The notes under the pieces are model-generated. The model did no database searches. It was not told the origin of the DNA and saw only the letters and a program-made list of their open reading frames with translations. Shown in pieces: positions 1 to 7,935 of a stretch of DNA of 64,000 nucleotides. The DNA is taken from the NCBI GenBank assembly GCA_963847715.1, contig CAWKAZ010000012.1, positions 310,001 through 374,000 of the forward strand, in the 5' to 3' direction. Positions within the stretch are counted from its first letter, which is position 1. Each line of letters opens with the position of its first letter. The position numbers and the translations under genes were made by a program. Source of the stretch: Acidiflorens sp963847715 (lineage in GTDB: Bacteria; Acidobacteriota; Terriglobia; Terriglobales; Acidobacteriaceae).

Positions 1-1
1 G

Positions 2-403
2 CGTTTTGGGGTTCCGGGACAATTTGCGCAGGCCTATGTGCTGGCGCACGAGATCGGACATCATGTTCAGAAATTGATCGGAGTCGAGGGGAAGGTGCGG
101 GCCGCGCAGCAGCAGAATCCGCGGGCGGCGAACCAGCTCTCGGTCAATCTGGAGTTGCAGGCGGATTGTTTTGCGGGAGTTTGGGGACACTCGACGGACG
201 AGCGGAAGTTGCTGGATCCCGGAGAAGTGAAAGAGGGACTCGACGCGGCGGCGGCGGTGGGCGATGACCGATTGCAGCGGATGTCGACCGGACACGTGAA
301 TCCAGAAACTTTCACGCACGGCAGTTCGGCGCAGCGAATGGAGTGGTTTCAGAGGGGCTTCAGCACGGGCGACATGAACCAGTGCAACACCTTTGTGCAA
401 TGA
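2..403 (+). CDS. Neutral zinc metallopeptidase (YpfJ/KPN_02809 family), C-terminal part
   Basis: The gene enters from the left edge; the frame is open from base 2 and an internal GTG at 38 is not the real start. The visible part carries HEIGHH, the HExxH zinc-binding and catalytic motif, and about 30 residues later ELQADCFAGVW, whose Glu is the likely third zinc ligand and which is characteristic of the PF04228 family. These proteins are usually membrane-anchored with an N-terminal TM segment; that part lies outside the window. The substrate is unknown. The C-terminus ends in an ordinary TGA at 401-403. I am confident of the family and have no basis for a specific role. Confidence 0.85.
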   Translation, partial: RFGVPGQFAQAYVLAHEIGHHVQKLIGVEGKVRAAQQQNPRAANQLSVNLELQADCFAGVWGHSTDERKLLDPGEVKEGLDAAAAVGDDRLQRMSTGHVNPETFTHGSSAQRMEWFQRGFSTGDMNQCNTFVQ

Positions 404-743
404 GGGAGGGCGGAGGGTGGCTTTAGTAATGTCCTGAATGTGGAAAACTAAAGGTACTCCCCCCTTGCGCAGTTGGCGGTTTCATGAGTAACATCAGTCT
501 TGTTCCCAATGGCCATGCTTCCAGGCTGGCCGTTCGCGCCAATAACTCCAGGCGCCCAGATTAAAGCTTAAAGATATTGTGAACATCGTTCTCGAATAGC
601 ATCCAGCCGATGTGGGGTTTAGGCAGCCAGTTGGTGTGTAGTAGCACCGCAACTGAAGGAACTGGCCGCAAATGAAAGACGAATTTTAATCAGGCCTGCG
701 ATCCAGGCTCGGGATTAACATCTACGCTTAACAAGAGAAAAAT
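404..743. other. Gene-free stretch of 340 bases
   Basis: I see no convincing ORF, terminator, repeat or structured RNA here. It should hold the promoter of the receiver-like gene at 744, but I could not pick a -35/-10 pair with acceptable spacing. Confidence 0.5.
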
Positions 744-1412
744 ATGAATGCAGGACCCGGACATCCCTCCGCAGGTGGAGGGAAGCATAAACGGCGCCGT
801 GGACGGCGTCCGCCGCGACGCGGGGCAGGCGGCCCCATGGCCCGCCAACGCCAGGAGCAGCAGGGCATCTTTACGGCTCCCATGGACCACAGCTACCGCG
901 CCAACCTTAATGGCGGGAACGGCAACGGCAGCAACAACGGGAGGCGGCGACCCGGGTTTTCGGCGGCTTATCCAGTTGTGGATCCGGAACCTTTGCCTGC
1001 GCCGAGGGAAGACTCGGCTTCGCGAGTATTCGCTTTTGTGGAGGATCTGTTCTTTTTGAGCAAGATTCAGGACACCGGCCGAAAGATGAACGTGAAGGTC
1101 GAGTTCGTGAAAAACGAAAAAGAACTCGCCGAGCGGATGAAGAGCAACGGCGAAGAGAAGCCGTCGCTCATCATTTTCGACTTGAACAACGCCAACGCCA
1201 AGCCTCTGACGCTGATCCCGAAACTTAAAAGCAAACTGAAAAAGGGGACGTCGATCATTGGGTTTCTTTCGCATGTTCAGGGTGATTTGAAGCAGAAGGC
1301 ACACGAAGTGGGCTGTGACATGGTGCTGCCGCGTTCGGCGTTTTCGCAGAACTTGCCGCAATTGCTGAGGCGGCATGGTGCGATCGAGGCGGATTCCGGG
1401 GCCGCGGACTGA
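744..1412 (+). CDS. Receiver-like protein with an arginine-rich N-terminal tail
   Basis: 222 residues. The first ~70 residues are basic and low in complexity (KHKRRRGRRPPRRG followed by Gly/Asn-rich sequence), looking disordered and possibly nucleic-acid binding. From about residue 95 the pattern is that of a response-regulator receiver fold: FAFVEDLFF at the first strand, LIIFDLN at strand 3 with an Asp in the phospho-acceptor position, IIGFLSH at strand 4, and DMVLPRS at strand 5, where Arg stands in place of the usual Lys. It may therefore be a pseudo-receiver. There is no output domain. No partner kinase is adjacent. The ATG at 744 is chosen because it gives the full basic tail; the Shine-Dalgarno sequence is weak. 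Confidence 0.6.
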   Translation: MNAGPGHPSAGGGKHKRRRGRRPPRRGAGGPMARQRQEQQGIFTAPMDHSYRANLNGGNGNGSNNGRRRPGFSAAYPVVDPEPLPAPREDSASRVFAFVEDLFFLSKIQDTGRKMNVKVEFVKNEKELAERMKSNGEEKPSLIIFDLNNANAKPLTLIPKLKSKLKKGTSIIGFLSHVQGDLKQKAHEVGCDMVLPRSAFSQNLPQLLRRHGAIEADSGAAD

Positions 1413-1451
1413 GCTCAGCGCCTGAAGGCACATTTATTGTGCGGATCTTAC

Positions 1452-1481
1452 GGCATGCCTGAAGGCATGCCCTGATACGAA
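1452..1481. repeat. Palindrome with TGAA loop and CTGATACGAA tail
   Basis: GGCATGCC-TGAA-GGCATGCC is a perfect 8-bp stem with a TGAA tetraloop, followed at once by CTGATACGAA. The same layout with a different stem recurs at 6627-6656, so the loop and tail are conserved while the stem varies in a compensated way. Confidence 0.75.
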
Positions 1482-1561
1482 TCTCAATTTCATCACGGCT
1501 GAGTAGGATTTCCATCAGGAATCTGATCTGTGACTTCTGCCTCGCCTGATACAATTTCGCC

Positions 1562-2287
1562 GTGTTCCCTCACAAAATTCTGATCCTTGCGCTGACTGTG
1601 TCGATGGCCGCGTCGATGGCTGGTCTGGCCGGCGGGCAGCAACCTCCGGTTAAAGTAAATGTGCTGAATGTATGCGCTCCGTCGGCCGATGAGCAGAAGG
1701 AGCTTTCTGTGGCGCTCGCGAAAGTGCCCAGTAGGCCTGCGTTCAGCAAAGACTATGAGGTGTCGCGCGGGCATTCTACGCTCGACCAGAGCACTCCGAT
1801 TCCGGGCATGCAGCCATTGCCAGCAGGGGCGGTATCGGCCGCCGATTGGGTGCGCGTGCGGCGCGAGTTTCCGGATGCCGCGCAGTTCAGCAACGTCCAG
1901 TACTCGTTCAGCGTTGACGCCAGCAATATGGTGGAGACGCTGGTGCTGAAGGTGCGCGATCCCAAAGACTTGATGCAGATATCTATCGAAGACAGCGCGT
2001 CGGCCGTGGCTTCGGCGGCGGCAATGTTGGCGACGAGCACGCCGGTATCTCGCGTCAAGCTGGAACGTTTCGGGAAATCGTCGGTGGTATTGGCGAGGTG
2101 CTCGGGCACGGAGGGCAATCCGGCGGCCGATCAGGGCGTCTATGAGCCGATCTTCCAGGCTGCCAGCTCCATCATGGAACGCTATCGCGATGCCCTGGGC
2201 GCCCGCAAAATGGTGCCGCAAGAGTTGACGCGGATGGGAGTGGGCGTGCCCAAGAAGGCAGTCTCCGAAGGCAAGAAGAGCAAGTAA
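1562..2287 (+). CDS. Secreted protein of unknown function
   Basis: 241 residues starting at a GTG. Residues 1-25 form a signal peptide (FPHKILILALTVSMAASMAGLAGG) with a likely signal peptidase I site after a small-residue run; the mature protein should be exported. I do not recognise a domain. The mature part has two Cys residues (VNVCAPS and ARCSG), which could pair in the periplasm, and a lysine-rich C-terminus. A TACAAT at 1551-1556 sits just before the start, suggesting a very short leader. The next gene, trxB, lies 82 bases downstream on the same strand. Confidence 0.6.
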   Translation: MFPHKILILALTVSMAASMAGLAGGQQPPVKVNVLNVCAPSADEQKELSVALAKVPSRPAFSKDYEVSRGHSTLDQSTPIPGMQPLPAGAVSAADWVRVRREFPDAAQFSNVQYSFSVDASNMVETLVLKVRDPKDLMQISIEDSASAVASAAAMLATSTPVSRVKLERFGKSSVVLARCSGTEGNPAADQGVYEPIFQAASSIMERYRDALGARKMVPQELTRMGVGVPKKAVSEGKKSK

Positions 2288-2369
2288 TCCTTCACTCCGC
2301 GGGCGGGCTGAAGCGAAATCGGTTTTCGGGAATCTATTTACTAGCAACGTTCTTAGACTTTCTTAGACT

Positions 2370-3299
2370 ATGGACATACGCAATGTTGTAATCATGGGCT
2401 CCGGATGCGCCGGCCACACGGCCGCGCTGTATTCGGCCCGCGCGAACCTAAAGCCGCTGGTGATCGAGGGGCATGAACCGGGCGGACAATTGTCGATGAC
2501 CACGCTGGTGGAAAATTTTCCGGGCTTTCCCGATGGTATTCAAGGGCCGGAACTGATCGAAAACATGCGCAAGCAGGCGTCGCGCTTTGGCGCGGAATAT
2601 CACATGGGGCATCTGGTGAAGGCCGACTTGAGCAAGCGTCCGTTTGAACTGACGGTCGGCAAAGAGACGATTCAGACTCGGACTCTCATTATTGCCAGCG
2701 GAGCTTCTGCGCGTTGGCTTGGGTTGCCGAATGAGCATGCGCTGATCGGGCACGGTGTTTCTTCTTGTGCCACTTGCGACGGCTTCTTCTTCTCGGGCAA
2801 GGAAATCGTGGTGATTGGCGGTGGCGATTCCGCGATGGAGGAGGCGACCTTTCTCACGCGCTTTGCCAGCAAGGTGACGCTGATCCATCGGCGCGAGCAG
2901 TTTCGCGCTTCGAAAATCATGCTGGATCGCGCGCGGGAGAACCCGAAGATCGCCTTTCTGACGAATACGGTAGTCGACGATGTACTCGATGTGAGCAAGA
3001 AGGAAGTCACTGGTCTACGGTTGCGGAACCTGAAAAGTGGCGAGAGCTGGGAGTTTCCGACGAGCGCCATGTTTCTGGGGATTGGACACATTCCGAATGC
3101 CAAGATTTTTGCAGGGCAGTTGGAGACGGATGCGGATGGCTACTTGATCACGCATAAGAACGTCTTCACCAAGGTGCCGGGCGTGTTTGCCTGTGGCGAC
3201 GTGCAGGACCGCCGCTACCGTCAGGCGATTACCGCTTCGGGCTCCGGTTGCATGGCGGCGCTCGAAGTGGAGAAGTATCTGGAAGAAGAGGGGCACTGA
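2370..3299 (+). CDS. trxB: Thioredoxin-disulfide reductase
   Basis: 309 residues, the usual length. It transfers electrons from NADPH through FAD to thioredoxin in the cytoplasm. Visible motifs are the FAD-binding GSGCAGHTA near residue 10, the redox-active pair C133-A-T-C136 in the order expected for low-Mr TrxB, the NADPH-binding GGGDSAMEEA near 150, and the second FAD motif ACGDVQD near 275. The start ATG follows a direct repeat of TTCTTAGAC with no clear Shine-Dalgarno sequence. The aldo/keto reductase downstream is separated by a GTTTCAAGG-type repeat, so co-transcription is possible but not shown. Confidence 0.95.
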   Translation: MDIRNVVIMGSGCAGHTAALYSARANLKPLVIEGHEPGGQLSMTTLVENFPGFPDGIQGPELIENMRKQASRFGAEYHMGHLVKADLSKRPFELTVGKETIQTRTLIIASGASARWLGLPNEHALIGHGVSSCATCDGFFFSGKEIVVIGGGDSAMEEATFLTRFASKVTLIHRREQFRASKIMLDRARENPKIAFLTNTVVDDVLDVSKKEVTGLRLRNLKSGESWEFPTSAMFLGIGHIPNAKIFAGQLETDADGYLITHKNVFTKVPGVFACGDVQDRRYRQAITASGSGCMAALEVEKYLEEEGH

Positions 3300-3305
3300 A
3301 GAGAC

Positions 3306-3344
3306 AGGTTTCAAGGTTTCATCGTTTCAAAGTTTCAAGGTTTC
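3306..3344. repeat. GTTTCAAGG-family intergenic repeat
   Basis: A run of degenerate copies of the word GGTTTCAAGGTTTCA between trxB and the aldo/keto reductase. The same word appears at 12194, 12318, 12770 (reversed), 13865/13936 and 26776/26844. Confidence 0.8.
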
Positions 3345-3358
3345 TGTGAGGTGAAGCA

Positions 3359-4393
3359 ATGAAGTATCGGTTACTTGGAAACAGCGGCCTTCGAGTTTCT
3401 GAGATGTCTCTCGGCACCATGACCTTTGGAGAAGACTGGGGATGGGGCTCGAGCAAAGACGAGTCGCGCAAGGTCTATGACGCTTATCGCGAGGCGGGCG
3501 GAAATTTTATTGACACTGCCAATATCTATACCAACGGAACCAGTGAGACTTTGCTCGGCGAGTTCATGGGCGATCATCGACAGTCGGTCGTTCTGGCGAC
3601 CAAGTACACCAATGCGGCTGCGGGCAACGATGCAAATGCGGCCGGCAATCACCGCAAGAGCATGGTCCAAGCGGTGGAAGCTTCTTTGCGGAGATTGAAA
3701 ACCGACTACATCGACCTGTACTGGATGCACATTTGGGATCAGATGACTCCGGTGGAAGAGGTGATGCGGGCCTTCGACGATTTGATTCGGCAAGGCAAGG
3801 TTCTCTATGTAGGCGTCTCGGACGCCCCGGCATGGTGGATCGCGCAAGCGAACACTCTGGCCGAACTTCGCGGCTGGACACAATTTGTCGGGCTGCAAAT
3901 TGAATATTCTCTGATCGAGCGCACTGTGGAGCGGGAACTCGTTCCCATGGCCAACGCGTTTAATCTCGGATTGGTTGCGTGGTCGCCGCTGGCAGGTGGG
4001 CTGCTTAGCGGTAAGTACCATTCCAGCGCGGCAGGCGATGGCAGATACACAACTGATATGGCCAAAGGTTTTCGGCGCACCGGGGAGCAGGTGGACCGAA
4101 TTGTCGCTGCGGTTCATCAGGTGAGCCAGAAGGTCGGCCGTTCGTCCGCGCAGGTCGCGCTGGCATGGTTACGCTATCGGGATGTTCCGGTGATTCCGAT
4201 TCTTGGCGCGCGGCGGCTCTCGCAATTGCAGGACAACCTGGCAAGTCTGGAATTGCAATTGACACCTGACGAGGTTTCCGTCCTGAATGAGGCGAGCGCC
4301 ATCGATATGGGTTTCCCTCACGATTTCTACGCACACGAAATGGTGAAGACGATTGCCTATGGAGGATTGCGAGACAAGATTCTGGCGGCGTGA
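3359..4393 (+). CDS. Aldo/keto reductase
   Basis: 344 residues, a standard NADPH-dependent aldo/keto reductase with a TIM-barrel fold. The catalytic tetrad is recognisable: D52 in FIDTANIY, Y57, K82 in VLATKY and H124 in YWMHIWD. The C-terminal half has the cofactor-binding pattern with PVIPILGARR. The family is broad (oxidoreductases for aldehydes and ketones), so no substrate can be given. The start ATG follows GTGAGGTGAAGCA, a reasonable ribosome-binding site. Confidence 0.93.
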   Translation: MKYRLLGNSGLRVSEMSLGTMTFGEDWGWGSSKDESRKVYDAYREAGGNFIDTANIYTNGTSETLLGEFMGDHRQSVVLATKYTNAAAGNDANAAGNHRKSMVQAVEASLRRLKTDYIDLYWMHIWDQMTPVEEVMRAFDDLIRQGKVLYVGVSDAPAWWIAQANTLAELRGWTQFVGLQIEYSLIERTVERELVPMANAFNLGLVAWSPLAGGLLSGKYHSSAAGDGRYTTDMAKGFRRTGEQVDRIVAAVHQVSQKVGRSSAQVALAWLRYRDVPVIPILGARRLSQLQDNLASLELQLTPDEVSVLNEASAIDMGFPHDFYAHEMVKTIAYGGLRDKILAA

Positions 4394-4417
4394 TTATCGA
4401 AGATCAAACGGCGTAAC

Positions 4418-4446
4418 CACGGGGCACACAGGGTTTCACGGAGAAA
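4418..4446. repeat. ACCACGGGGCACACAGGG-type intergenic repeat
   Basis: One copy of a short word related to ACCACRGRGKACACRGRG. Other copies are at 6976-7020, 7775-7797 and 47033-47060, all in gaps next to gene ends or starts. Confidence 0.6.
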
Positions 4447-4464
4447 ACCAAAAGCAACACCGCC

Positions 4465-5184
4465 CTACGTTAACACTCTTCTGCGGACGTCCACCGGTAG
4501 GGTCTCACAAGCGGTGCGCAGAATGAGTCGCGGCGCCTTAGTTTGGATCTTCATTAAGTAGGGGACAGTCGTTTTGGGGTTTGCCTTCGCCTGCTCGCGT
4601 AGTAGCCATGCCAACCCCTTCTGCACCATGTCGTCTTCGTCATGCAGTAGTTGATTGGAAAGCCTGACGATCTGCGCGCGGAATTTCTGTTCGCGAGTTC
4701 CCCGGATCAAGGACACACAGGCTGCGCGACGACGCCAGCGATTTGGTGACTCCGCCCATTTGAAAACCTCGCGGCAACGGACAGGCTTGGCGACGATCAT
4801 CGGCGCAAGCAGGTCATGCACTAGAGCATCGTGATCGGCCCAACTGCTGACGCGGTCGAGCCACGAGACGAACAACTGAAATTCGCTATCGCCAAGATGC
4901 TTGGTTTGCTTTTCGAGCAGGAAGACGGCCATAATTCTCTCTTCCAGCACCGGGCCTGAAAAAAGCTGGTCGGCGACTTGCACCAGGAAATCCATACCGC
5001 GTTCGCGAATAATGCTGCGGCGGAAGCGCACGGCAAATTTTCGCAGCTCAGCCGTGTACCATCCGCGCGACTTGACTTGCTCTTTGAAGAAATGCTGGAC
5101 TCCTTCGGAGTGCGGCGCCGACCCGCCGTCTTTCAGCACGCGCCGGATGTGGTCTGCGATGTAGGCGGGAGCGATTTCGCGCAT
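4465..5184 (-). CDS. DNA alkylation repair protein, AlkD-like HEAT-repeat fold
   Basis: About 239 residues with the chosen start, matching AlkD-like enzymes. These are all-helical HEAT-repeat DNA glycosylases that remove bulky or positively charged alkyl purines. The sequence is helical throughout with features of PF08713: FFKEQVKSRGW near the N-terminus, FLLEKQ, LDRVSSWADHDALVHDLLAP and WRRRAACVSLI. The frame remains open upstream to 5385, into the neighbouring transporter, but ATG 5184 is preceded by GAGGAG with good spacing and gives the usual length; ATG 5241 is an alternative without a Shine-Dalgarno sequence. The catalytic Asp was not assigned with certainty. Confidence 0.8.
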   Translation of the reverse strand: MREIAPAYIADHIRRVLKDGGSAPHSEGVQHFFKEQVKSRGWYTAELRKFAVRFRRSIIRERGMDFLVQVADQLFSGPVLEERIMAVFLLEKQTKHLGDSEFQLFVSWLDRVSSWADHDALVHDLLAPMIVAKPVRCREVFKWAESPNRWRRRAACVSLIRGTREQKFRAQIVRLSNQLLHDEDDMVQKGLAWLLREQAKANPKTTVPYLMKIQTKAPRLILRTACETLPVDVRRRVLT

Positions 5185-5275
5185 GGGCCAAGTCTCCTCA
5201 GGCAACGGTTGAAGCTGCCGCTTTGGCGAAGAGTGGCCCATGATATGAAAAATCCAACTTGAATTCTGTGACGTA

Positions 5276-5297
5276 GTGTCACCGTAAGCTGTGACAC
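5276..5297. promoter_or_regulatory. Inverted repeat GTGTCAC-N8-GTGACAC
   Basis: A perfect 7-bp inverted repeat in the gap between the transporter (ends at 5306) and the AlkD-like gene, both on the minus strand. It could be an operator or a hairpin; there is no T-tract to make it a classic terminator. Confidence 0.4.
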
Positions 5298-5305
5298 GCA
5301 TCCGG

Positions 5306-6577
5306 CTATTTTGCTGGAACTGCGGCGCCTGTACGCAGCGTCTTGTCGTAAATCCAAAGCAGAGCTGCTGTGGCCACACCCACACCGGTTACGGCCCACC
5401 AGATTCGTTCGGGCTGGTGAGTGACTTCTCCGAAGTGGTGGACGAGCATGCCTCCGAACTTGCCGCCGATCAGCGATCCGATGCCGATGGGGAGAAATGC
5501 GAAGCCCATGTAGGTGCCCTGCTGCCCCGGAGGCGCGAGGCGCGAAACATATTCGTAATAGCGGGGAGACTGCGTGATTTCGCCAATCGAAACTGTCACG
5601 AGCGTGGCAATCGCCATCGGCACGGTCGGGCGCAAGATGAGAATAATCCATGCTAGGCCCGAGATCAGCGTGCCCAGCGTGATAGCGGTGAACGCCGGCA
5701 TCTTTTGCGAGAGCAAACTGAAGATCATCTGCAACGAGATGACGGTCAACGGGCCGGTGATGAGCATCAACTCGGTATCAGTCTTGGGATTGATGTAATC
5801 GTGAATGTAGACAGGCAGGATGATGAATTCCTGCCAGTAGACGATCCAGTATCCGGAGAAAATCAGAAGAAAGAGCATGAAGCGTGGGTTCGACAGTACA
5901 GTGCCGAAGTTTTTTACGGCTTGGCCCAGGCTGACTGACGGCTCGTCGGCGCGGCGCGGCTCTTTGAAGAACAACAGCACGGCGAAGAACATGGCGAAGA
6001 CGCTGAGGGCGGCGACGCGGAAGACGTTCTCCACGCTCATGTGGCGGTGGACGTAGGAGGCGACGTAGGGGCCGGCGGCTCCTCCGATGTTGACCAGTGT
6101 GTAATAGATGGAGTAGCCGATGGAGCGGACGCTTTCTTTCGAGGCTCGGGCAGTTGTGCCGACGACGCAGGGCTTGACCAGCGCGACTCCGAGAGCGGGC
6201 AGCATGAGCAGGATAGTGACGAGCGCTACTAGTGGCACGGCGCTACGCACGGGAGAGAACCACGGGGAGCCGATCGATCCGATCAGGAAGTAGGAGCAGC
6301 TGAGGATCAGGTAGGCGAGTGATAGAGAGCGGCGAAAGCCGAGGCGGTCGGCTAGTGTTCCTCCGAAGGCGGCGAGAAACCAGACGAGGCCTCCGAAGAG
6401 CCCGGTGAGGCTGCTGGCGCGTTCGACTCCGAAGTTGAGCGTCTCATGCAGGTAGCGAGCGAGGGAGGCGAAGGCGGCGTAGTAGGAGAGCCGCTCGAAG
6501 AGTTCGCTGATGTTCGCGACCCAGAAGGGGCGTTCGAAGCCGGTACGGATTTCCTGGAAACGTTCGGAGAAGGTCAA
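5306..6577 (-). CDS. MFS transporter of the POT/PTR2 peptide-transporter type
   Basis: 423 residues with about twelve hydrophobic segments, so an inner-membrane carrier. The first helix region contains ELFERLSYYA (residues 25-34), which matches the ExxER proton-coupling motif of the POT family, and the loop GGTLADRLGFRR after helix 2 is the MFS signature. POT members import di- and tripeptides with protons; the substrate here is inferred from the motif only. Two TAAA-loop palindromes lie just upstream (6594-6656). Confidence 0.8.
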   Translation of the reverse strand: MTFSERFQEIRTGFERPFWVANISELFERLSYYAAFASLARYLHETLNFGVERASSLTGLFGGLVWFLAAFGGTLADRLGFRRSLSLAYLILSCSYFLIGSIGSPWFSPVRSAVPLVALVTILLMLPALGVALVKPCVVGTTARASKESVRSIGYSIYYTLVNIGGAAGPYVASYVHRHMSVENVFRVAALSVFAMFFAVLLFFKEPRRADEPSVSLGQAVKNFGTVLSNPRFMLFLLIFSGYWIVYWQEFIILPVYIHDYINPKTDTELMLITGPLTVISLQMIFSLLSQKMPAFTAITLGTLISGLAWIILILRPTVPMAIATLVTVSIGEITQSPRYYEYVSRLAPPGQQGTYMGFAFLPIGIGSLIGGKFGGMLVHHFGEVTHQPERIWWAVTGVGVATAALLWIYDKTLRTGAAVPAK

Positions 6578-6593
6578 TGGTGGACTCCTGGCA

Positions 6594-6656
6594 GCCCCTA
6601 AAGGGGCGTCCGGTTTGACGGCGAATGGTATCGCTAAAGCGATACCCTGATACGAA
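6594..6656. repeat. Two TAAA-loop palindromes, second with CTGATACGAA tail
   Basis: GCCCC-TAAA-GGGGC at 6594-6607 and GGTATCGC-TAAA-GCGATACC at 6627-6646, the latter followed directly by CTGATACGAA (6647-6656). The second unit repeats the architecture seen at 1452-1481 with a wholly different stem. Confidence 0.75.
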
Positions 6657-6682
6657 CCTGGTATAGCTTGTTCGACACCGCT

Positions 6683-6970
6683 TCAGAGCGACAATCGTCG
6701 CCGCACTTCTTCGGCTGACAATCCCGCGACTCGGATCACCTTATTCCGGCTGGTCTGGCCGGCTGCAATAGTAACGGAGGAGCGGGGAACCTTCAAAAGC
6801 TTTGCGAAAAATTCGATGCAGGCGTCGTTGGCTTTGCCGTCGACGGGAGGGGCAGTCAGGGCGAGTTTCAGGGCGTCGCCGACTTCTCCGGTGATGGTGT
6901 TCTTTTTGGCGCGCGGGTGGAGTTTGACGCCGAAGGTGGTGCCGGCTAGCGTATTTTGAATTGCTACCAT
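6683..6970 (-). CDS. DUF167 (YggU family) protein
   Basis: About 95 residues from ATG 6970; an upstream in-frame extension to 7021 runs through an intergenic repeat and is rejected. The family signature is clear: VKLHPRAKKNTITG, LTAPPVDGKANDACIEFFAKLL and VTIAAGQTSRNKVIRV. YggU/DUF167 proteins are small conserved cytoplasmic alpha/beta proteins of unsettled function. The gene lies just downstream of yggS on the same strand, a pairing seen in many bacteria, so the two are probably co-transcribed. Confidence 0.9.
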   Translation of the reverse strand: MVAIQNTLAGTTFGVKLHPRAKKNTITGEVGDALKLALTAPPVDGKANDACIEFFAKLLKVPRSSVTIAAGQTSRNKVIRVAGLSAEEVRRRLSL

Positions 6971-6975
6971 CGAAT

Positions 6976-7020
6976 GGCTTCTACCACAGGGTACACAGAG
7001 GCGCACAGGGTAATAACCCA
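6976..7020. repeat. ACCACAGGGTACACAGAGG-type intergenic repeat
   Basis: A second member of the ACCACRGRGKACAC word family, between yggS and the DUF167 gene. Confidence 0.6.
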
Positions 7021-7058
7021 CCTGGCATTTTGTCTTCGGCTCTCTGTGTCCTCCCCGA

Positions 7059-7769
7059 TTATGGTTTTTCTCTTTCTCCGAAGATCGCCGTCCCCACGCG
7101 GACGCAGGTTGCTCCCTCTTCGATTGCGACTTCGAAATCGTGCGACATGCCCATGGAGAGGGCGCTCATGTCGACTCTCGGCAGGGCACGCGCGGCGATG
7201 GTTTGGCGAATCTGGCGTAGCAGATGGAAGTACGGGCGAGCGCCTTCGGGGTCTTCAGTGTAAGGAGGAACGGTCATCAGGCCGCGAATATCGAGATTGC
7301 TCCAGCGCGGAGCGTCTTGCAATATCTGCTCTAGTTCGCCAGAGATGGGAGCCAGTCCGCTTTTGGCGCTTTCGCCGCCTACGTTGATTTCGATCAGGAC
7401 TTGGAGCGTTTTGCCGGCGCTTTCCGCGGAGGTGTTTAACTTCTCCGCCATGCGTACGGAGTCTACGGAGTCGATTGCGTTGAACAGCTCGACGGCTCGC
7501 GCGGCTTTGTTAGTTTGCAGATGTCCGATGAGGTGCCATTCGGCGTCGGGCAGGTCGCGGAGAGCTTCTACTTTACCGGCAAATTCCTGAACTCGATTCT
7601 CTCCGAACACGCGGAGTCCGGCGGCGTAGGCCTCTCGGATGCTTTCGACGGGGAAGGTCTTGCTCACGCCCATCAGGGTGATTTCTCCGGGCTTGCGGCC
7701 GGCGCGGTGGGCTGCGGTCGCGATTCGGCGCCGCACCTCGGCTATGTTTTCAGCGATGGACACTGACAA
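7059..7769 (-). CDS. yggS: YggS/PROSC-type pyridoxal phosphate homeostasis protein
   Basis: 236 residues, the usual length. The family is a single-domain alanine-racemase-like barrel that binds PLP and buffers its cellular level. K37 in GVSKTFP is the expected PLP-lysine; FGENRVQEF, WHLIGHLQTNK and the C-terminal LSMGMSHDFEVAI with RVGTAIFGER are all diagnostic. It probably forms an operon with the DUF167 gene downstream. Confidence 0.95.
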   Translation of the reverse strand: MSVSIAENIAEVRRRIATAAHRAGRKPGEITLMGVSKTFPVESIREAYAAGLRVFGENRVQEFAGKVEALRDLPDAEWHLIGHLQTNKAARAVELFNAIDSVDSVRMAEKLNTSAESAGKTLQVLIEINVGGESAKSGLAPISGELEQILQDAPRWSNLDIRGLMTVPPYTEDPEGARPYFHLLRQIRQTIAARALPRVDMSALSMGMSHDFEVAIEEGATCVRVGTAIFGEREKP

Positions 7770-7774
7770 GATTT

Positions 7775-7797
7775 AACCACAGAGGACACGGAGGAAC
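7775..7797. repeat. ACCACAGAGGACACGGAGG-type intergenic repeat
   Basis: Third member of the same word family, just upstream of yggS. Confidence 0.55.
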
Positions 7798-7849
7798 TCC
7801 CCAATGAGAAGTCAGACTACAGAAGTAGAAAACTCCGAACCTGCGGTTC

Positions 7850-7924
7850 ACCTCTGCAATCTGACCTCTGCAATCTGACCTCTGCAATCTGACCTCTGCA
7901 ATCTGACCTCTGCAATCTGACCTC
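7850..7924. repeat. Tandem repeat of ACCTCTGCAATCTG, five units
   Basis: Five perfect head-to-tail copies of the 14-base unit ACCTCTGCAATCTG (7850-7919) plus a partial sixth, downstream of the OPT transporter gene. The same word occurs singly, inverted, at 30901/30973 and 55612/55674, so this array is an expansion of a dispersed element. Confidence 0.9.
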
Positions 7925-7935
7925 GCACCCGCACC

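Noticed and set aside
690..1433. 247-residue open frame opposite the receiver-like gene
   Set aside because: It is the antisense shadow of that gene in a G+C-rich sequence.
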